Below, piece after piece: positions 6,794 to 10,344 of a DNA stretch of 10,344 nt. Position 1 is the stretch's first letter. Each line of letters opens with the position of its first letter. The notes beneath the pieces were generated by a model that saw only the letters and a program-made list of their open reading frames with translations, made no database searches and was not told the origin of the DNA. The position numbers and the translations under genes are program-made. The stretch is from DATGEP01 sp035310125 (GTDB lineage Bacteria > Chloroflexota > Ktedonobacteria > Ktedonobacterales > JADMIN01), in assembly GCA_035310125.1 (NCBI GenBank), contig DATGEP010000255.1:1-10344 (forward strand), read 5' to 3'.

Positions 6794-6837
6794 GGCGCGC
6801 TCCATGATGTAGCGCGCCTCCCCGCGCGGGGAGGCGC
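6794..6837 (-). terminator. Overlapping GC-rich palindromes downstream of the lysin gene
   Basis: 6814-6837 is a perfect 24-bp palindrome: 10-bp arms GCGCCTCCCC and GGGGAGGCGC around GCGC. It overlaps a second inverted repeat, GGCGCGCT (6794-6801) with AGCGCGCC (6811-6818), across a 9-nt loop. The two stems share 6814-6818 and so are mutually exclusive. On the minus strand they start 37 nt after the lysin stop codon, a good place for a terminator, but no T-run follows. GGAGGCGC occurs again at 6846-6853 and could pair alternatively with the same arm. Confidence 0.5.
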
Positions 6838-6874
6838 CGTAACAAGGAGGCGCTATTGTTTGGCGCACTCATGG

Positions 6875-7927
6875 TTAGTGTGCGGGAGGCGTAGGGGGCG
6901 CGGGTGGGGCCGGTGGGGCCGGCTGATAGTCCGCGCCGAGCATGGTTGCGACCTGCTGAGCGATGTTGGGGTCGGGATTGGTGGAGGGAACGGCGGGCGA
7001 TGGTGGCGCGGTGTGCCGGGCCTCGACGGCGAGTAGCTCGGCGCCGAGCGGTAGCTCTGTGACGACGCCGGCGGGGTCGGCGCGCAGGGCGGTGCGCAGG
7101 AACACCTGGCGCGTGCCGGGGCCAGGGGGCGACGCCTGCCAGCTCGCGACGGCGACCTGGCGCTGTGGCTCAAGCGGAACGTTGTCGGGCGGCCAGGCAT
7201 GCGCGAGGACGTGCGCGCGGAAGGCGGCAACGATGGGATGGCCGTTGGGAGCGGTGAGGGTTGTGCCGTCATCATGCCAGCCAGCGGGCGCTGTGATGGT
7301 TTTCGGTGTGGGGACAGCGGGGTGTGGCGCGGGAAAGTCGTGGCGCGCGTAGACGGCCAGCGCGGCGCACGGACGGGAGGCGGCGAGCACGTCGTTGGGA
7401 TAGTATTCGAGCACGTCGCCCGCGACGAAGTTGTCGCCGTCAGCGCACCACCAGCCGGGCGGCACGTGACGGCGGGCGCGGTCGGAGTAGCCGCCTGGGT
7501 TCCATCCGGCGACCATGATGAAGTGATACTGGAGGGGGTGCCTGGGATTGGCGTTCTCGCCTTCGCCGGAAAGGAGGTCGCGCAGGGCGGCGCCGTTGGA
7601 GGTTTCCATGACGATGGCCTGGCGCCCGACGTGGCGCTCGAAGAAGGCGCGCCACTGGTGCTCAGGCATAGGCTCGCTGAAGGGGAGCACGTCTACGCGG
7701 TAGCCCTGCGCGCGGGCATCGTCGGCGAGGGCTTCGAGGGTGGAGCTGCCGTTGGAGTCGCAGCGACCGACGGCGCGCATGCGGTCGTAGACTTCAAAGG
7801 TTTCGAGCCGGGATTGATCGGACCAGCGCTCGGCCATTGCGGCGGAATTGGGTCCACAGGCTCCGGTGAGGCCGCGGACGAACTCGCTTTCACGTGAAAT
7901 CCTGCCGGGTAGCATGATGGCGTCCAC
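6875..7927 (-). CDS. Lysin-like protein with C39/papain-type cysteine peptidase domain
   Basis: 350-aa protein, probably a cell-wall hydrolase (endolysin) of phage origin. The N-terminal half looks like a papain-fold peptidase: Cys24 in TGACGPNS, His135 in YHFIMVAGWNPGG, and an acidic/amide residue in CADGDN (Asp163, Asp165 or Asn166), ending in the strand ALAVYARHD. There is no signal peptide, as in endolysins that rely on a holin. After a linker (about 198-210) comes a second domain with GWHDDGTTLTAPNGHPIVAAFRAHVLAHAW (216-245), a sequence type I recall from lysin-like proteins of Chloroflexota. The C-terminus is a Pro/Ala-rich tail. The start is GTG 7927, with AAGGAG (7936-7941) 8 nt upstream; ATG 7915 is too far from that site. 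It could instead be a cell-wall amidase or a peptidase tied to a tail particle. The cysteine-peptidase call is better supported than the substrate. Confidence 0.65.
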   Translation of the reverse strand: MDAIMLPGRISRESEFVRGLTGACGPNSAAMAERWSDQSRLETFEVYDRMRAVGRCDSNGSSTLEALADDARAQGYRVDVLPFSEPMPEHQWRAFFERHVGRQAIVMETSNGAALRDLLSGEGENANPRHPLQYHFIMVAGWNPGGYSDRARRHVPPGWWCADGDNFVAGDVLEYYPNDVLAASRPCAALAVYARHDFPAPHPAVPTPKTITAPAGWHDDGTTLTAPNGHPIVAAFRAHVLAHAWPPDNVPLEPQRQVAVASWQASPPGPGTRQVFLRTALRADPAGVVTELPLGAELLAVEARHTAPPSPAVPSTNPDPNIAQQVATMLGADYQPAPPAPPAPPTPPAH

Positions 7928-8045
7928 TCAAGTCTCTCCTTCCCAGGATACGCGTACATCTTCGACGAATCTGCCGATCTGCCCAACCGTCGTAAGCACA
8001 ACAGGTCAGTACCCGGCTACAGCATACTGCATGCGCGTCCCGGAA

Positions 8046-8065
8046 GCGTTACGAGCGGCGTTACG
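8046..8065. repeat. Small direct repeat in the lysin upstream region
   Basis: GCGTTACG occurs at 8046-8053 and 8058-8065, a 12-bp period. It lies about 120 bp upstream of the lysin start. It may be chance or a small binding site. Confidence 0.25.
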
Positions 8066-8133
8066 GGAAGCTCACCCACGGCCCACCGCTTCGCTCCGCG
8101 GCGTGCGCCTCCGTGCGCGACGAGGGAAGAGGC

Positions 8134-8537
8134 GGTTGCCGATTCTGCCGGAATTCGGATTTCGGGATGAAGCAACGGTTGCCGATTCTGCCGGAAGGTG
8201 GGGACAGCGCGAGGTGGGCAGGGAATGCACGACGGGGTGCGCGGGGAGAGTGATGAGCAAGAGAGTGGAATTGCCGATTCTGCCGGAATCTCAAAATTGG
8301 TTGCCGATTCTGCCGGGAATAGGGAACCTCACCCCCAGCCCCTCTCCCACGAGGCGAGGGGAGCGCGCGGTTGCCGATTCTGCCGGGATTCCAATTTTTC
8401 GTCCTGTGCGGGCGGAACGCGGTTGCCGATTCTGCCGGAAATGGGAGTTTGGCGCGAGGGCAGCGGAGCGAGGCGAGGTGCCCTTCGCCATTGAGCAGAG
8501 GTGAGGAAGGAAAGGGAGTTGCCGATTCTGCCGGAAT
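8134..8537 (-). repeat. Short interspersed repeat, main cluster (7 copies)
   Basis: Seven copies with the core TTGCCGATTCTGCCG intact, all in one orientation: 8134-8154, 8177-8196, 8271-8289, 8299-8320, 8369-8390, 8421-8440 and 8519-8537. The plus strand reads TTGCCGATTCTGCCGGAAT; two copies have an extra G (GCCGGGA). Unit starts are 30 to 96 bp apart and the sequence between copies is unrelated, so this is neither a tandem repeat nor a CRISPR array. The copies fill the gap between the tail-protein gene and the lysin gene (7928-8556), where I see no credible gene. Frames across the repeats give LPILPE-like peptides, which are by-products of the repeat. Confidence 0.93.
8327..8365. repeat. Hairpin-forming dispersed repeat, copy 2
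   Basis: Begins CCTCACCCCCAGCCCCTCT. CCCCTC (8339-8344) pairs with GAGGGG (8356-8361) around an 11-nt loop, less perfect than the copy at 4677. It lies inside the short-repeat cluster, between its fourth and fifth copies. Confidence 0.75.
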
Positions 8538-8556
8538 TTCAATTTGTGGGCGCATG

Positions 8557-10041
8557 TCAGGCTCCCTGGGTGGTGTATTTGCCGGTCCAGATGACGGCGC
8601 CGGAGGTGGAGGCGGTGACGGTGATCTCGCAGCCATAGGGGGTGAGGGTGCCGGCGGTGACGGTGGGGCCGCTGCCAACATTCGTGCTGGCAATGGTGGT
8701 GAAGGTGAGGCCGGTGGGGGTGTTCGAGAGGATGGGAACGAAGTTGAGGCCGACACCGACGCGCTGGCCGGCGCTGGCGCTGGGGTAGCGGATGGAGCAG
8801 TAACCGACCTGCTGTGCGCCGGGGGATTGGACGGGGCGGTAGACGCCACGGCGGCGCTGGCGCGCTTCGTCGGCGATCTGGAGGCGTGCGAGAAGGGCGA
8901 CGGCGCGGTCGGCGTAGTTGTCGAGCTGGAGGGTGAGGCGGGGGTCGCCGGTGGCGGTCTCCTGGTAGGTGGTTTCGGCGATCCAGAATTCGTTGACGCT
9001 GGGGGTGGGGCCGGTGGGTAGCGGCTGGCCGCGAACGGCTAGCTCAGGGATGAAGAGATTGGTGTCGGCGCGAACCTGATGCAAGGGGAGGGCGTTGCCA
9101 TTGGCGTCGCGAACGGCGCGCAGCTCGACTTCGACTTTGTTGGTGGGATTGCTGTAGGTGGCGAGCCAGGCGCTGGCGATGGCGGTGGCCTGGGCACTGG
9201 TGAGGGGGAGCGCGCCAAGATTGCGGCGGAGCTTGCGGCGGCGAAAGGGAGCGGCTCCCTGGGAGCCGTCGGCGTTGAGGCGGGAGTCGCCGACCGTGAG
9301 GACGCCGGGGCCGGCGGTGGGGTCTACGAAGGCGACTTCGACGACGTTGTAGGCGCGCTGGGAGCTGGGCATGACACGCCAGGCGAGGATGTCTTCGCCA
9401 AGGGCGAGGTAGGAGACGGTGGTGGTGTCGCGGGAGTGGGCGCGGAGCTGCCAGGTGGGGAAGCCGGCCCAGTCGCGGTTCCTGGGGTGGTCATAGACGG
9501 TCCAGACGTAGTCGCCGAGAGCGCCCATGAGGTCATGGAGGATTTCTTCGAGGTTGTAGCCGTCGTAGACGGGGGTGAAGGCGCTGGCGGGGGCGGTGGG
9601 CAGGACGGCGGTTTGGTCCTGATCGAGAGTGAGGTAAGCGCTGCGTTTGGCGAATTCGCTGGCGATGATGGCCTGGGCGGTGGTGGCGGTGTTGTAGGTG
9701 GCGTCGTCGGGGTCGTCGCGCAGGGCGGAGCCGCCGCCGAGGGCGGAGAGAAGTATGTATTCGCCGGCTTCGCCGTCCAGGACGAGGGCGGGATCGGCCC
9801 ACTCGCCGCCGAAACAGGTGTAGAGGCCGTCGCGCAGGCAGACACGGGAGAAGAGGCTCAGCTCGGGCCGGGGGAGGCGTGCGTTGGGGAGCTTGAGGAG
9901 GCAGGTGAGGTCGCCGAAGCCGCCGGGGGCGACGGTGCTGAATTCGAGGGCTTCGATCTGCTCGCCGAATTCGCTGGTGAGCAGCGAATAGGGGCCGTTG
10001 GGTGGGGTGTAGGCGTAGAGTGCGAGACCGGAGCGCAGCAT
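8557..10041 (-). CDS. Phage tail / baseplate hub-like protein
   Basis: 494-aa protein without signal peptide. The N-terminal part (about 25-110: EALEFSTVAPGGFGDLTCLL, then RVCLRDGLYTCFGGEW and EYILLSALGG) has the pattern of phage tail hub proteins that place a beta domain on the tail tip: a ring of strands, an RV-x-L-RDG segment and a following ALG strand. The central part (about 160-390) is mixed alpha/beta. After about 410 a separate beta-rich Thr/Ser/Gly domain follows (TTIASTNVGSGPTVTAGTL, ending IWTGKYTTQGA), which looks like an attachment or fibre domain. I chose ATG 10041 because AAGGAG (10050-10055) lies 8 nt upstream; the frame continues open to 10308 but that stretch overlaps the upstream gene and a hairpin repeat. 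The lysin-like neighbour supports a phage or tail-like particle. The family assignment rests on pattern, so it is moderate. Confidence 0.6.
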   Translation of the reverse strand: MLRSGLALYAYTPPNGPYSLLTSEFGEQIEALEFSTVAPGGFGDLTCLLKLPNARLPRPELSLFSRVCLRDGLYTCFGGEWADPALVLDGEAGEYILLSALGGGSALRDDPDDATYNTATTAQAIIASEFAKRSAYLTLDQDQTAVLPTAPASAFTPVYDGYNLEEILHDLMGALGDYVWTVYDHPRNRDWAGFPTWQLRAHSRDTTTVSYLALGEDILAWRVMPSSQRAYNVVEVAFVDPTAGPGVLTVGDSRLNADGSQGAAPFRRRKLRRNLGALPLTSAQATAIASAWLATYSNPTNKVEVELRAVRDANGNALPLHQVRADTNLFIPELAVRGQPLPTGPTPSVNEFWIAETTYQETATGDPRLTLQLDNYADRAVALLARLQIADEARQRRRGVYRPVQSPGAQQVGYCSIRYPSASAGQRVGVGLNFVPILSNTPTGLTFTTIASTNVGSGPTVTAGTLTPYGCEITVTASTSGAVIWTGKYTTQGA

Positions 10042-10089
10042 GGGATAGTCTCCTTTTTGTGGGGATACGAGGTTCGACACGAAGGACGA

Positions 10090-10130
10090 CCTCACCCTCG
10101 ATCCCTCTGCTTGCGAGGAGAGGGAGGCCG
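10090..10130. repeat. Hairpin-forming dispersed repeat, copy 3
   Basis: Begins CCTCACCCTCGATCCCTCT. CCCTCT (10103-10108) pairs with AGAGGG (10119-10124), with possible extra pairs inside the loop. It lies in the 130-bp gap upstream of the tail-protein gene, in the same strand orientation as the other two copies. Confidence 0.7.
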
Positions 10131-10171
10131 CTAGCAGGTGCGCTGCGTGGGCGTGACCGGCGATATAACAG

Positions 10172-10344
10172 TCACAGGCCAGCGGGACGGGCGAGGCCGC
10201 CGGGGCGACGCCAGGTGCGGTTGAGGATGCGGTCTTGCTCGCGCTGCCAGAGGGTGAGCGTTTGCCGGAGGGTGGCGTGCTGGGCGCCGACAAGCTCAAG
10301 GACGACATCGAAGAGGCCGGGTGAGCCGGATCCGGGCGCGGTGG
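10172..10344 (-). CDS. 3' end of an unidentified gene (partial)
   Basis: The minus strand is open from the window edge to a TGA at 10174-10172, giving 56 residues that end in WRRPGGLARPAGL. The segment GLFDVVLELVGAQHATL followed by RQTLTLWQREQDRILNRTW has the composition of a real helical protein. A second open frame over the same bases is Ser/Pro/Ala-rich and looks like a shadow. The 130-bp spacing and shared strand make it likely to belong with the tail-protein gene, possibly as another structural gene, but the family is not recognisable from this piece. Confidence 0.5.
   Translation of the reverse strand, partial: TAPGSGSPGLFDVVLELVGAQHATLRQTLTLWQREQDRILNRTWRRPGGLARPAGL

Noticed and set aside
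6534..6872. 112-aa minus-strand gene beginning 2 nt after the lysin stop
   Set aside because: No ribosome-binding site, composition rich in Ser/Pro/Arg, and it crosses the 24-bp palindrome and the decayed repeats.
7968..7988. A further repeat copy at CTGCCGATCTGCCCAACC
   Set aside because: It shares only part of the core and lacks the TTC linker, so chance similarity is as likely as decay.
7848..8504. Plus-strand coding frame with repeated LPILPE motif
   Set aside because: The motif is the translation of the DNA repeat, copies occur in different frames, there is no ribosome-binding site, and the frame overlaps the start of the lysin gene.
8134..8540. CRISPR array
   Set aside because: The repeats are about 20 bp, the steps between them vary from 30 to 96 bp, one interval holds an unrelated hairpin repeat, and no cas gene is present.
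9079..10134. 351-aa Gly/Glu/Val-rich plus-strand protein
   Set aside because: Antisense shadow of the tail-protein gene, with a low-complexity composition typical of GC-rich reverse frames.
10042..10308. N-terminal extension of the tail-hub-like protein
   Set aside because: Conserved-looking sequence starts at 10041 with a good ribosome-binding site; the extension spans a hairpin repeat and overlaps a more protein-like upstream frame.

Overview
This window is GC-rich bacterial DNA, mostly chromosomal, with a phage-derived block at the right end. The gene content is a plain-M-domain Ffh, a large L,D-transpeptidase lipoprotein, a Dcd whose sequence resembles the bifunctional dCTP deaminase/dUTPases, a HutH, and a lysin with a WHDDGTTLTAPNG-type tail domain. 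Together with two families of short dispersed intergenic repeats, this is most reminiscent of Chloroflexota (Ktedonobacteria-like). The taxon is an inference from the look of the proteins, not from a search.

Left part, plus strand: a small hicB-hicA toxin-antitoxin pair with overlapping reading frames (27-453). A 353-bp gap follows that reads as the leader of ffh, with a candidate extended -10 promoter, a GC hairpin, a 15-bp palindrome and three copies of a short repeat. Then come ffh (807-2201) and a lipoprotein with a C-terminal YkuD L,D-transpeptidase domain (2360-4018). Together these cover toxin-antitoxin, membrane-protein targeting and cell-wall cross-linking; nothing indicates one pathway.

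Middle part, minus strand: hutH (6407-4761) followed by dcd (4672-4079), converging on the L,D-transpeptidase gene. A hairpin repeat sits in the 88-bp gap between hutH and dcd. HutH has an unusual histidine-rich N-terminal extension. No other hut gene is present.

Right part, minus strand: the end of an unidentified gene (10344-10172), a phage tail/baseplate-hub-like protein (10041-8557), a 629-bp gap filled with seven repeat copies, and a lysin-like cysteine peptidase (7927-6875). This looks like the tail and lysis end of a prophage or of a domesticated tail-like element. A strong palindrome follows the lysin gene.

The most unusual signal is a short interspersed repeat with core TTGCCGATTCTGCCG. 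There are ten copies with an intact core and two decayed ones, all in three intergenic clusters (612-754, 6729-6786, 8134-8537) and none inside a gene. In every cluster the repeat points the same way relative to the next gene downstream. A second, hairpin-forming family beginning CCTCACCC occurs three times, also only between genes.
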